DNA from: Austropuccinia psidii
Lineage: Eukaryota > Basidiomycota > Pucciniomycetes > Pucciniales > Sphaerophragmiaceae
DNA: 64,000 nucleotides
Reading direction: 5' to 3'
Assembly: GCA_023105745.1 (NCBI GenBank)
Contig: JALGQZ010000011.1
Coordinates: forward strand, 28,580,612-28,644,611
The translations under genes and the position numbers were made by a program. Positions 1 through 10,537 of this stretch are shown piece after piece (position 1 is the first letter of the stretch; every line of letters starts with the position of its first letter). A model generated the notes under the pieces. It ran no database searches. It was not told where the DNA came from and worked only from the letters and a program-made list of their open reading frames with translations.

Positions 1-741
1 GTCTTTCATTAGAAGTTGGCTTAAGATATGGAAATTTTTGTCTGTCTTATAGCTTTCTTTAACTTGGTTAAAGAATTCTGTGCCAATGTCTGTAACACAT
101 ATTCCTTCTATATGGTGCTCTTCTTGTGGTACCCATGCTGGATTGTCAGGGGTATTTGCTAGAGCCCATCTACTAAGACCATCTGCAGTTTTATGAATAT
201 TCCCAGATTTATGAACAATAGTCATATTTCCTCTATATTCTTGGATAGCAATTTGCCATCTCAGCATATGTCTATTTGGAGTCTTCATATTTAATAGTGA
301 TTTCACAGCATTACAGTCTGTGATTACATCAAATACTGTGCCATCCAAATAATAATGCAGTTTTTCTAAAGCCCATACTAGGCATAAGCATTCCATTTGG
401 CTTGCTCCATACCTTGCTTCTGTTGGCTTTATCTGTCTTGAAATGAAACAAATTGGTCCTTCCACTGGTTTGTCATTGATAATTTGTGTTTGGTGAAGTG
501 CAGCACCTAGTCCTTCTCCACAAGCATCAATGTACAGTTTGAAGGGTAGTTTCCAATCTGGCATCAGAAGAAATGGGGCATTTGTTAAGGAATTTTTTAA
601 TTCTTCATATGCCTTGACTCTTTCTTCTGTCATCTCATAGACTGTTTGTTGGTCACATAGCTTATACAAGGATTTAGCAATCTTTGCAAAGTCCTTTATA
701 TGCTGTCTATAGTAACCAGCAAATCCTAGAAATGATTGCAT
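1..741 (-). pseudogene. Element A pol continuation: RT connection, RNase H
   Basis: After the stop at 739-741 the same frame stays open and encodes the rest of pol. It starts with the RT thumb motif [12 protein letters not shown], then the RNase H core with [16 protein letters not shown] and a segment matching [15 protein letters not shown]. The corresponding codon in the relatives B and F is GAA (Glu) where A has TAA. A single G-to-T nonsense change therefore separates this part from the upstream ORF. The integrase zinc domain would follow but lies outside the window. The piece is called a pseudogene because of the premature stop. Readthrough of one stop cannot be excluded, since some retroelements use it, but here the stop sits inside the RT-RNase H unit where none is expected. 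Confidence 0.85.
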
Positions 742-3700
742 TTATTTTTTAGTTTGAGGCATTGGTTTAAGTAGTACTGCTGCTACTTTATTTTTGTCTA
801 TGCCTAGACTAAGTCCAGATACCACATGTCCTAGTGCTTTTAATTCACTATATGCAAAATGACACTTTTTCAAGGAAATTTTCATATTCACTTGGACTAT
901 TTTCTGTAGTACCCTTTCTAGTCTTGTAAGGTGATTGTCCCAAGTTTCTGAGCAAACTATAATATCATCAATATAGATGATTAACCATCCTTCTGATAAT
1001 TCTTCAGGAAATATGGTATTCATCATTCTTTGATAATGGGAGGGTGCATTTTTTATTCCAAAAGGCATTCTTAAGTATTCAAAAATTCCACAATGGACTA
1101 TTATTCTTAGTAGTTTCTTGGCATTGTCTGTTAAGACATTTTGATGAAAACCCTTAAGAGCATCCATAGCTGTGATGAACTTAGCTTGTGACAATTGGGT
1201 TAATGTCGCATGGATTCTGGGTATTGGATATCTGTCTGGAATGGTATAGGTATTCAGGGCTCTGAAGTCTCCTACCATCCTTGATTTTCCATTATGCCAA
1301 GTTATAATGACAGGTGTAGTAACTTCTACTTGTTCATTATGTCCAACCTTTCTTAATACTCCAAGGTCCATTAATTCTTTAATGCGCACCTCTAGGGCTT
1401 CTCTAGCTCTTGGGCTGGCTGGATAAGCAGGTCTTCTTAATAAAGGTGGGTAAGGTTTTTCTACATTAAGAATTATATCCACTTCATGTCCAATTATGGC
1501 ACCTAGTGGCTCTTTGTCAGTTGCAAAGGCATTTTTATACTTAAATAAGAGGTCAATCAATTTTTCTTTCATTTTTTCTGTTAATTCTTGATTGAATTCT
1601 GCCTCTCTGAGTTGTTCAGATATAAAAAGTTCTTTTTCTGGAATTTTTTCCTCATTCTTAATAACTGTGATTTGTTTTTTGTTATTTAAGAATCCAAACT
1701 TTTGTCTTTTATTATCTCCTATGGTAAAATATCTATCCTTTTGGTTGGAGATATCTATACCATAGATTGATAAGTAGTCATTCCCAAGTATGAAATGATT
1801 ACTAGTACAGTTGTCCATTACTACAAACTCTACTTTAATTCTGACACATTGTGAGGGATGAGGAAAAATTAGTGTTAAATCAATTATTCCAAGGGGCTTC
1901 ATGCTCTCACTTGCACTACTAAATTTGACACCTTGTATTGGCATAAGTTTTTCTTGCCAGTCTGGGACAATGGTTTTTAAATAACTTTTGCCAACACAAG
2001 TGCAATATGCTCCTGTATCCAAGTTAATCTTTCCTTCTTGGTTATCAACCATAACAATACTTATACTTGATTTTCCAGCTGTATATCCCATTCCTCTTGC
2101 AGGTTTGGTTCTATACATTTTGGCATCTTGTATGTTTGTCAGGTTTGTGTCAGATGTTCCAACTTGTGGCAAGTTTGAGTTAACATCCAGTACTTCATAA
2201 ATTATATCAATATTATTAATTTGTGCATTAATTATATTGATTTCATCACTTTCAGAGCTCTCTGACTCTTCTGTCTCTTTTTCAGAGTCAGATTCCTCTT
2301 CTTTGTCATTGTGGTTTTCTGTTTCCACAATTTCATTGATCTTTGCTTTTTTAAGGCAATTATTGGCTAAGTGTCCAATACCTCCACATTTATGGCATTT
2401 TCTTTGCTCATTATTGTTGGATGTATTGGGTTTAAAGGATTCTTTTGATTTATCTTTCTTGATAAATGGTTTGTTTGGGCTTTTAATGTCCAATCTTTTC
2501 CAAGTCCTGCCAATTTTTGTTCTTGTCACTATATCTTCTAGTGCATTTATATACTCTTCTGTGGAGCATGGTTCTATACACCTGCTTCTTAGGGCATGTT
2601 CTAGTTCCCCTCCACATTTTTTAAGTATTTTCATATGCACCATCTTCTGTGACATTTCTGGGTACAGTGCATTAAGTCTTTCAACTTGTTTTAGGAACCA
2701 AGTTAAAGGTTTATCTTTCTCAGGGTCAAAGAAAGAGTTTTCAAATGCATTTTCTATCTTATACCTCCAGGCATCATTTGCCCACTTGGTGATTATTTCT
2801 TGTTTCCACCAAGACCAGGTATTTTTACCATTTGTTTGTCTTATGCCATAATACCATCTTTTTGCAGATTTCTCAAACAATGAATGTAATCTTGCAGTGA
2901 TTAATTCATCTGGTATGGCATAGTCTTCTTGTAACATGTCAATTGTTTTAATAAATGACATGTGGTCATATTCACCTTCTCCTGTGAATGTTGGCCATTC
3001 CTTCAATTGAGGTGCTTCCTTCATTAAGACTTGGTTATTGTCTTGGTGACTCAAGTCTGTTATGAAAGGATTTAACAATTCCTCTTTTGTTTTAATAGGG
3101 CTTCTTATATGGGAAAATGTTGTTGATAACTTTGGCATATTTAAATTAGCCTCATTAATTTTATCCATTTTTTCAGTAATAAGCCTTATTTCACTTTGAA
3201 TATCATCTTTCAGATGAATTCTTGCTTCATCACTTTTTTCCACATGGTCCAAAAGTAATTTTTGGTGTGATGAAGTCTTTTCTTCAAATTTTTCTACAGA
3301 AATACTTAATTTATTTAATTTTTCTGTAAGATTGTCAATACTCACATCATAATTGATTGTCAAAGTCTTGTCTTTGATATCTTTTATGTATTTATACAAT
3401 TCTTGTTGTCCTTGTATTAATTTTTGGGTATTGTCAATTAAATTTTTTGGTTTATTATTTTCAACAATAAACTTAATGTTGTCAATTTCTTTCTTGTTTT
3501 GTACAACAATTTTTGTTAAAGAAGATAAATTGTTATTTATTTCTTGTAGTGATAATAAACTGTCTTTAATTTCTTTTAGAGGTAATATACTATTTTTAAT
3601 TTCTGTTAAAGTATTTACAACATCTTTGGACAAGGTTATTTCTTTGGGAAATGAGGTTGTCTCATTCTTTGCTCTTCCTTGTCCTTGAATTCCATCAAGG

Positions 3701-4329
3701 TTCTGGCCATGTTGAAAACATTGTCCATGGCATCCTTTTGGATTCTTGGGATTCTGTAGCTTGGGGAATATGGTTTCCTCCAATGCTTTTTCTTGTTCTT
3801 CTTCCCTTCTTGGGGAAGTGGGTTGGCTTGAGGCTTGCTGGTAGAAGCTACTGGGGCTTCTTCCTTGGTTGCCTCCCTCTTTTTGGCATGATAATCCTTG
3901 ATCTTTTTGATTTGAGGTTTGGATGACAGTGGATTCCATCCATTGGAGTATTTCACTATCTCCTCCTCTTTGAGGAACTTTTTCAGGATGTGCCAGGAGT
4001 TCATCACTCCTTGGTGTATTTGAGGCAGCATTTCCCAGTCTTTGTCCTTGTATACTGTGTAATACTGTTTGTACTGGCTCATGTAGATGTCTATTTGAGC
4101 CCTCTGAATGTGATTTGTACCTGTTTGAGTTACTCATACTTAGTTCCAATTCAGGCTCAGATATGATGGGCATTTCTGGGACTTGCCTTTGGGATAAGGC
4201 ACTTCCTTGTGTGGATTCTGTTCCACTGGGGATATTGCCCTTTCTTTTCCCTTTTGTGGGATCAATTCTACCTCTGAGTCCAGCTCCATCTGATTGGATG
4301 GAGTATTGGGAACCTCTTCTGGTAGTCAT
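742..4329 (-). CDS. Element A Gag-protease-reverse transcriptase polyprotein
   Basis: This open frame of 1195 codons encodes most of a Ty3/Gypsy polyprotein. Residues 1-230 are Ser/Gln/Lys-rich and overlap a second frame (see 3636-4555), so they may not be the real N-terminus. A coiled-coil stretch follows at about 230-400. The Gag capsid-like region lies at about 430-610 (LITARLHSLFEKSAKRWYYG), then the CCHC knuckle CHKCGGIGHLANNC near 643-657. An acidic linker leads to the aspartic protease with INLDTGAYCTC near 770. The reverse transcriptase has the primer-grip entry YPIPRIHATLTQLSQAKF and the catalytic [12 protein letters not shown] near 1117. Gag and Pol are in one frame with no shift between them. 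The frame ends at TAA in the RT thumb, where relatives have Glu, so the polyprotein is cut before RNase H. The listed start is simply the first ATG; splicing evidence argues that translation starts elsewhere. Confidence 0.9.
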   Translation of the reverse strand: MTTRRGSQYSIQSDGAGLRGRIDPTKGKRKGNIPSGTESTQGSALSQRQVPEMPIISEPELELSMSNSNRYKSHSEGSNRHLHEPVQTVLHSIQGQRLGNAASNTPRSDELLAHPEKVPQRGGDSEILQWMESTVIQTSNQKDQGLSCQKEGGNQGRSPSSFYQQASSQPTSPRREEEQEKALEETIFPKLQNPKNPKGCHGQCFQHGQNLDGIQGQGRAKNETTSFPKEITLSKDVVNTLTEIKNSILPLKEIKDSLLSLQEINNNLSSLTKIVVQNKKEIDNIKFIVENNKPKNLIDNTQKLIQGQQELYKYIKDIKDKTLTINYDVSIDNLTEKLNKLSISVEKFEEKTSSHQKLLLDHVEKSDEARIHLKDDIQSEIRLITEKMDKINEANLNMPKLSTTFSHIRSPIKTKEELLNPFITDLSHQDNNQVLMKEAPQLKEWPTFTGEGEYDHMSFIKTIDMLQEDYAIPDELITARLHSLFEKSAKRWYYGIRQTNGKNTWSWWKQEIITKWANDAWRYKIENAFENSFFDPEKDKPLTWFLKQVERLNALYPEMSQKMVHMKILKKCGGELEHALRSRCIEPCSTEEYINALEDIVTRTKIGRTWKRLDIKSPNKPFIKKDKSKESFKPNTSNNNEQRKCHKCGGIGHLANNCLKKAKINEIVETENHNDKEEESDSEKETEESESSESDEINIINAQINNIDIIYEVLDVNSNLPQVGTSDTNLTNIQDAKMYRTKPARGMGYTAGKSSISIVMVDNQEGKINLDTGAYCTCVGKSYLKTIVPDWQEKLMPIQGVKFSSASESMKPLGIIDLTLIFPHPSQCVRIKVEFVVMDNCTSNHFILGNDYLSIYGIDISNQKDRYFTIGDNKRQKFGFLNNKKQITVIKNEEKIPEKELFISEQLREAEFNQELTEKMKEKLIDLLFKYKNAFATDKEPLGAIIGHEVDIILNVEKPYPPLLRRPAYPASPRAREALEVRIKELMDLGVLRKVGHNEQVEVTTPVIITWHNGKSRMVGDFRALNTYTIPDRYPIPRIHATLTQLSQAKFITAMDALKGFHQNVLTDNAKKLLRIIVHCGIFEYLRMPFGIKNAPSHYQRMMNTIFPEELSEGWLIIYIDDIIVCSETWDNHLTRLERVLQKIVQVNMKISLKKCHFAYSELKALGHVVSGLSLGIDKNKVAAVLLKPMPQTKK

Positions 4330-4555
4330 AATTTGAAGAATAAGAAAAAATAAAAGTATTTCAGAATAAAATTCTTTTTATGGCAATTTAAAAAGAGGTG
4401 CTCACCTTCAGAGTCTTGAATGGTGGGCCCTGGAAAGTCTAATTTCTTAGCTTTCTTTCTTTTGGTGATAACTGGTGTAGGAGAACTTTGACAAGTTTCT
4501 TCCACCAATCTCTCAACAGTAGCTTGGTTGTCTTCTGTTGGGTTATCTTTAAACA
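3636..4555 (-). CDS. Element A spliced 5' ORF overlapping gag in another frame
   Basis: Proposed exons, minus strand: 4555-4406, 4318-4187 and 4120-3636. Intron 1 (4405-4319, 87 nt) has a GTGAGC donor and a CCAG acceptor. Intron 2 (4186-4121, 66 nt) has a GCAAGT donor (GC-AG type) and an AAACAG acceptor. Joining these at phase 1 removes every stop in the frame. The result is a basic, aromatic-rich protein whose last exon contains DWEMLPQIHQGVMNSW and YRIPRIQKDAMDNVFNMAR. The first listed exon follows a TTTTTTAG acceptor, so another 5' exon carrying the start codon probably lies upstream. The same exon structure, phases and protein can be read in diverged element B, which is the main support. 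I do not recognise a domain; a matrix-like N-terminal Gag module is a guess. The frame ends at TAA (3638-3636), two codons after a possible -1 slippage site. Confidence 0.6.
3645..3651 (-). promoter_or_regulatory. Candidate -1 ribosomal frameshift heptamer (U UUC CCA)
   Basis: In the overlapping 5' frame the codons read CAT TTC CCA AAG AAA TAA. The heptamer T-TTC-CCA fits the X-XXY-YYZ rule for -1 slippage, and a slip of one base moves the ribosome exactly into the long Gag-Pol frame. The site is two codons upstream of the stop. Element B has C-TTT-CCA at the aligned place, which does not fit the rule, so conservation is not shown. No downstream pseudoknot was computed. Confidence 0.35.
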
Positions 4556-5067
4556 CTAAAAAAGACAAATAAATATAAGTCTTTTTATAATAAGTGTTAT
4601 TTTTGGCAAGATATGGCAATTTTCCACGTAGAAATTGCTTTTATATCTTTGAAAAATTGAAATAAATAAAGAAATGAATAAAAATGAATAAAAATAACTT
4701 TTTTATTGGTTTTTAATATTTTTTAATATTTTTTATATATTTTTTTATTTTTATTTTTTAAAGAATAAAATAAAAAATGAATATGATTCTTATAAAATTA
4801 AATTATAATAAAAATTATTTTTAATTTATAAAATATCTCTTTTAATCACTAGAGTCACTCAAAGAAAGTTCTTGCAAGTCTAAGGATGTGAAAAACCACG
4901 TGTAAGACAGTACAATTGCTTTCCAAATGCCTCAATAGCTTTTAAAATCAATAAAATATAAAATTATTATATAATTTTATGATTATAAATATAATTTATT
5001 ATGGATAAACCCAAATAGAATCTTTTTAAAGGTCTTTTTAAGTAAATATCACGGCCAGGCCCCCAAA
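4556..5067 (-). other. Element A leader with primer-binding region
   Basis: Directly after the LTR end (CTTACA) the minus strand reads TT then TGGGGGCCTGGCC, a GC-rich block in very AT-rich DNA. It is nearly identical to TGGGGCCTGGC after the 5' LTR of element B, so it is most likely the tRNA primer-binding site. I cannot name the tRNA. The remaining ~450 nt has no ORF. It holds a block resembling ACACGTGG followed by TTTTTCACATCC that is also found in the B leader. Confidence 0.6.
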
Positions 5068-7090
5068 TGTAAGGTTTGACTATGAAACAATAAGTAAAAA
5101 TTACTAATTTATTACTTATTGTACTCTGAATGTCCTTATAATTGAAATAAATAAGATTAAAATAATAATAATAAAGAAATATTATTATTATGGCGTAAAA
5201 ATATTATATTATTAAATAAATATAATAATATAATTAATATTATATGAAATTATAATATTATAAATAATATATTAATATAAAATAATTAATATATTATAAA
5301 GCTCTTTATTATTGTTACCAACAAATAATAAAGGCGTAAAAAATTGTTTTTTATTAATAAAAAACAATTAATAACAATAATATTACTAATATTAAAGTTA
5401 TGAATTAATATAAATACTATTTATATTAATTAAAGAATTATTAATAGAGTAATAATAGAGAAATTATTATAATAAGAGAAAATAACCTACTTTTAACACT
5501 TAATATAATAATTTTGAAGTATTTTACGCCCAAAAATATAAATACAACTTTTTCAAATTGTATTTACAATAAAAATAAAGAAAATTACAAATTATTCTGG
5601 ATTTTTACGTGGAAATGAGTTATTAGAGAGATTTTTAACAAAAACAATTAAATAAATGATTTAATCACGTCAAAATAGATGATTATAGCAAGGTGGTCTT
5701 TGGTATTTAATAATATAACAGTTTTATATATAAAGAATAAAGAAATTACCTTTGAGTTAATTGATTTAATGTTTTTGATGCGTCTGAGGGGAAAATAGAG
5801 TAAAAAGAGCTCTATTTATAGTAAATACCTCCCTCCTAGAGTCCAACAGGCTTCTAGTAGACGTGTACTGATCATATCCACTGGAATTGATCAATATTTT
5901 AAGGTTTGAGGGTGATTACATCATGATCAAACCATATTACATCATTATTACACCATTATTTAGAGTTATCACTATAACTCTAAGTGTGATGACATCAGAG
6001 GCTTGGCAGAACCCCAAATTTCGTGGATTTTATTAGTTTTAATCATAAACTAATAGTATTCACCAATTTTATCACTCTTAAGACTGTTAAACTTAATTTA
6101 AGGTTACAGTATGTGATCATAACAGCTCAATTTAAACTCAAACTTTGATCCTCAATAACTTTTAAGGTTTTCACGCTACAGCAATTCAGAGAGTGAATTC
6201 TGATAGCCTGACATAACCTTATTATGCTGCCAAGAGCTTTTCATTACATCATCAAAACTCTAATTTTGATGATTTTTCTTGTAACTCATCTTTTCTGTCG
6301 AAATTCAATATTTTAAACTTCAAACCTTGATTTCAGGGGCTTATACCCTGAATTTAATAATAAAAATTACATCATTCTTCTCGAATAAACTAGTAGAATC
6401 CAACTGTATACTTTTTTTTAAGTTTGGACTACTTTCACAACAAAGTGGTCAACAGCTCTGTTGATTTTTATCAATATTTCCTCATAAGTCTTAACCTTGT
6501 TTATAATTTGCAAAATAAAGTTCATATCTGTGTTCTTACAGTAATTACGTGGTAACTTTATTTTTGGTTCATCATTCTAGCATGTATAGTTTAGAAGATA
6601 TTAGCTATGATCACTGAATATATGCGTTGACCAAAAAAGTGCATATATTCAGGATAATTCCTTAAGTATTGATTTTGGGAATTAGCTTATTAATTGTTTT
6701 ATATGTGGAATTTTGTGGGGAATCCACTGGTACAATTTATTTCACATGTTGTTCCATTAGTTTCTGAGATAAATAAGGTTTTATGGTTTTTATAAGGTAT
6801 TATACCTTATAATTCCTTAAATATTGACTTTACAGATATGCCATAAAAGTGGTATATGTGTATTTTTCCATGGGGAATCCAATGGTATAATTTAATTTAC
6901 ATGTTGATTCATTGGTTTTTAAGTTAAACCAATTTTTATACCAATTTATGGTATTTTTTGTATATTTAAGTAATTATTCTTAATGTATATTTATTCTAAG
7001 TAATTTTAATATAATTATATTAAAGTTATATTTATTCTGAGTCTTTTTTGTGACCTTATTGGGTATGTGGTCATATCTCAAAGGCTCACA
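5068..7090 (-). repeat. Element A 5' LTR (about 2.0 kb)
   Basis: On the minus strand the repeat begins TGTGAGCCTTTGAG at 7090 and ends CATAGTCAAACCTTACA at 5068, giving canonical TG...CA ends. Both ends match the LTRs of B and F. The body is extremely AT-rich, especially 5068-5570, and holds several ACGT-core motifs (for example around 5607 and 5667). No ORF is supported in it. Confidence 0.85.
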
Positions 7091-7234
7091 CTCTTGGAAA
7101 ATAATCAGGTATACTTCTAATCTCAAGTATTGTAGTAGTTATTATTGTAACCCAACAGATACTTTTTGCACCCAGGGCTTTCAGCAGTGCTCACCACCAC
7201 TAAAATCCTTTAGTAAAGCCCTTAAATATTAGTC

Positions 7235-8134
7235 TAAAGCCCTTTTTTATTAATTTTATCCATTTCACAGTCACAGTTAGAGTTTTATGTACTATTTTAT
7301 TTACTCTATCATAGACTCAACCTTTTATGGGATAACTTCATATGTAATATTCAGAAAGTGCTTTAATCGATGTTTTTGTGTCTTCATGGAAAACAATTAT
7401 TAATGGAAATAGCTACAGGAGTCAGAGAGGCTCATCACCTCCTTTTCAAATCAAAATAGTAGCTTATTTTCTATTTTCTCATGACTTAATGGGAATTAGC
7501 TTTAGTAGAAAAGCTCCCAAAAGGTATGAATTGACTATTTAACTTTTGATCAGCCACTTATTAAGTCTCCAGGACTTCCTATTACTCAGAGTCCTTGGAA
7601 ACCGCACTACTCCAGCTCTCTTTGATGTCTTTTGTCCCCTCTAGCTATTTTCACAACCAAAAAAGTAACTAAGGATTCAAAAATAATATTCATTATGGTT
7701 GTAACAAATGTTTATGTAAAAATATAGTAGCTTAATGATCTAGAAACATGCCTAACACTAAGATTAGAGCATAGGTAAAATGGGAATCTCCAAAATTCCA
7801 TCATTTTTGTGTGAAATTCAATCAATAAGAGTTTATAAAAATCTTTTTATTTTATTGCATATGTGGTTTTGAAGTATTTTGCATACCACCACATCATCTA
7901 GGTTATTAAAGCTTAAATACCCCATGGAGCTAAGCTTGGTGGAGTTTTCTGTGGAATACAAAGATGATCTCAAATCCTTGAATTTAATTACCAAAAAAAC
8001 TTTATCATCCTTTTTCTTGAAGACAAATGCTTATTTTTGAATATCCCTATTGTTTATATTTTTTGCATAGTCCAAGCTCTATTTATGTGTATTAAAAGCA
8101 TATTTAGGTTTGTAAAATACACCTCAAATCTCTC
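7235..8134 (-). repeat. Decayed partial LTR of the B/F family
   Basis: Read in minus orientation, this stretch follows the LTR of element F block by block. Matches include the run near 7412 (ctacagg...gctcat.acctcc), the block around 7620 (gctctctttgatgtcttttgtccc), and the terminal ggt-ttgtaaaatacacctcaa near 8110-8134. Identity is low and no clean terminus remains. The 3' end of this LTR is missing. It would lie on the far side of element A if A inserted into it, but that side is outside the window. Confidence 0.6.
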
Positions 8135-10260
8135 GATTCCAGTGGTTCAGAATATTTATTAGTAAAAAAACACCAAGTCTGTGTTCAAACTAGCTTGATA
8201 TCAATTATGAATTTTATACTGATATGGTTCCAAGACTAATTAAAAATAGAACACCTGATATTAGCCATTTTCATGAGGCTGAAATAATGTACAAAATCTT
8301 TGCTCCCATGAATTTCAATATAATCCCATATTTTATAAGAAACTCATATATACTTACGAAGACCATTTTAAGTGACTTATAATTTAAATTCAGTTGTATT
8401 AAAATTATTGAGAAATACTTCCAACATTGCTTGGGATAAGTATCTCTAGAGCTACTTTTAGATCTATCAAATTGATATAGAAATCTTTCTTGATATTACA
8501 GACTATGTGCTATCCAACAGCAGGGATTTTTGGGCTATTTAGAATGAAAATTGGTATGTTAGTAGTTAATAATGTCACTCTGAAGCTGCTTAAGGCAGGA
8601 AAATACTTTTCACAAGTCCAAAGAATAAAAGGATCCTCTTTCTCACAAAAAATATCCTCATACTTTTATTCATTCTACTTTCTATTACTCTTTCTCCAAT
8701 ATTATTACACTTACAGGAGCTCCACAGCTGGAAACTTAAATTTTTAGATATTATTAACACTAATTTCCCAATAATTATTCCATTTTTTCATTATCACTTT
8801 ATATATATATATACTGAAGCTAAGTGATAAGATCATCAAAAAATCTATTGGTCTCATATGATGTCACATGCAACTCCATGGAGCTGCAGGGGTTTTGATT
8901 AATGGATAATATTCCAAAAAAATACCAAAAAATACCACATGTCCCCCATGAAATTTGGAGAAATAATCATATCACAAATCACATTTAGTTAGAAAAAGCA
9001 TTCTTTTTAAAGATAATGAAAAATTTTATAGATGAAACTAAAGTTATTTTTCATTCGAAAGACTTCTGTAAAAGCTTCCTATACTAGGAAGAGTCCAATA
9101 CTCTTGTTGATGTGAGTTTCTCACATCTTCCTCACGATGAGAATCTGGAAACACAGTTAATTTTCTCCACAAAAACTCTGAAAAATGATTATCAATCAGT
9201 TGATTTAAAAATAAACTGACATTATTGGTATCTCAGCTTATCTCAAAAGCTCATATAATATTGAATTTTGGATAAAAAATGAATCTATAAATGATTTCAA
9301 GTGTCCTTAATTTCAAGAAAGCTCCTTACTGAGAATATATCTAATATTTAAAGTAATTCTATTAAACTCCCATGTTCATTGAGTGTTTTTTCATCTGTTT
9401 CAAATAATGAGAATTTGGCATAACTTTGGAGCAATCCATTCCTTGGAATGATAAGGATGGTAGTAGTATATATGCTGGAAGTCAAAGCTCTTTTAAAAGC
9501 AGCATAAACAGTCATAAACTTTCTAGGAATAAGATTGAAATTTATTTTAATTATTTTATCTTTGTTTCAGAAAAATTAATATTCAATCTTCATGCCACTT
9601 TTTGCAAGGAGGAACTTGTCAGATGAGATCCTGATAAAAAGTAGTAAGAAGTTCTTTCATGTGATTTTTCAGCTTTTAGATTTGATTTACTTCTAATGGT
9701 GTAGAGAAAACTCCCTCAAGGTGTTATAAGGCCATAATCTTGTATTATGATATAAAATTTAAACAAAGGTTTTTAATAATCTACTTTGAATCTATTTTGG
9801 ATCTAATTTTCTAGTCTTATTCAAAAAGAATTTCTCAGAATACAAGTCAACATCAGAGCTTTTTGACCTCTAGGTAGTCAATAGACATAAAAGTGGAGAT
9901 AGGTAAGGTAGGACAGTAGATTGAGGTCCTAAGGACAAATTTTATTTTTCATATGACTACCATAATGTTGAAAGAAAAGGAAGTATTGTTGATTGATAGG
10001 GTTGCAATTTTCCCTTTGTAATAAGACAATGAGAGAAGTAGTAGAAGAGATGGATTGATTCAATGTTGAGAGAAAAAAGAATTTTAAAAAAATGTTATGA
10101 GCTTTGGAAATTCAGGTATCTGACTCAAGCGGACGAGGAGATGGAAAAATTAAAATGTAGAAGATGATAAAAATGCTAGGATATCAAGTAAATTTATAGT
10201 GAGAAAAGGAATTGCAGTATCAATGATTTGAGAAATTGTTAGACCCTTGCATTGAGGAAA
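8135..10260. other. AT-rich stretch without a supported gene
   Basis: No frame longer than about 85 codons is present, and none of the short frames shows a motif I recognise. The base composition matches decayed repeats elsewhere in the window. One perfect small hairpin (GATGTGAG, TTT, CTCACATC) lies at 9109-9127. Very old retroelement sequence is the likeliest content, but I cannot assign it. Confidence 0.4.
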
Positions 10261-10525
10261 GGGTAAAGAGCCCATACCCCTAGCAGCAAGACCGGGTCTC
10301 AATCATGCGCAAGAAAACTCCTACTACCTTGAATTTTGTGGGTCAAAATCAAGAAAACCTCTCCCATTGCACATAAAAGGCAGCGACTGGCTTGCTGAAA
10401 TTTGGAAGCTCGACAGCCGTCGCGCGCAGAATTTTCTCCCCTTAGAAACAGGGATTTATTTTATTACGTTGGAGAGGGCTCTACAGTCGTGCGACCAACC
10501 TTCGAGAGGGTCCTGGAGTCAGGCC

Positions 10526-10529
10526 AAAA
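10526..10529 (-). terminator. RNA polymerase III T-run after tRNA-Pro
   Basis: On the minus strand a TTTT run starts 9 nt after the discriminator base of the tRNA (10538). A run of four T residues is a sufficient pol III stop in fungi. Confidence 0.6.
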
Positions 10530-10537
10530 GAAACCGG

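Larger units (their letters stand above)
1..7090 (-). mobile_element. Element A: Ty3/Gypsy retrotransposon, truncated by window edge
   Basis: Read on the minus strand, the element runs from its 5' LTR (7090 down to 5068) through a primer-binding region and leader (5067-4556), a spliced 5' ORF, Gag, protease, reverse transcriptase and RNase H. It leaves the window in the RNase H/integrase spacer. The 3' LTR is therefore not visible and no target duplication can be tested. Domain order protease-RT-RNase H, with integrase expected downstream, is that of Ty3/Gypsy (Metaviridae). The protein is clearly related to elements B, C and F but forms its own subfamily. Damage visible in the window is slight: one nonsense codon between RT and RNase H. 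This makes A one of the better preserved copies here. Confidence 0.93.

Noticed and set aside
2237..2851. 204-codon plus-strand frame inside element A
   Set aside because: It is antisense to the Gag capsid and zinc-knuckle region, Ser/Leu-rich as expected from a reversed coding sequence.
742..4329. A classical Gag/Pol -1 frameshift between Gag and protease in element A
   Set aside because: Gag and Pol are in one continuous frame here; the only plausible shift site lies upstream of capsid.
9109..9127. Perfect 8-bp hairpin GATGTGAG/CTCACATC
   Set aside because: A single small hairpin in AT-rich DNA with no linked gene or repeat; it can easily arise by chance.
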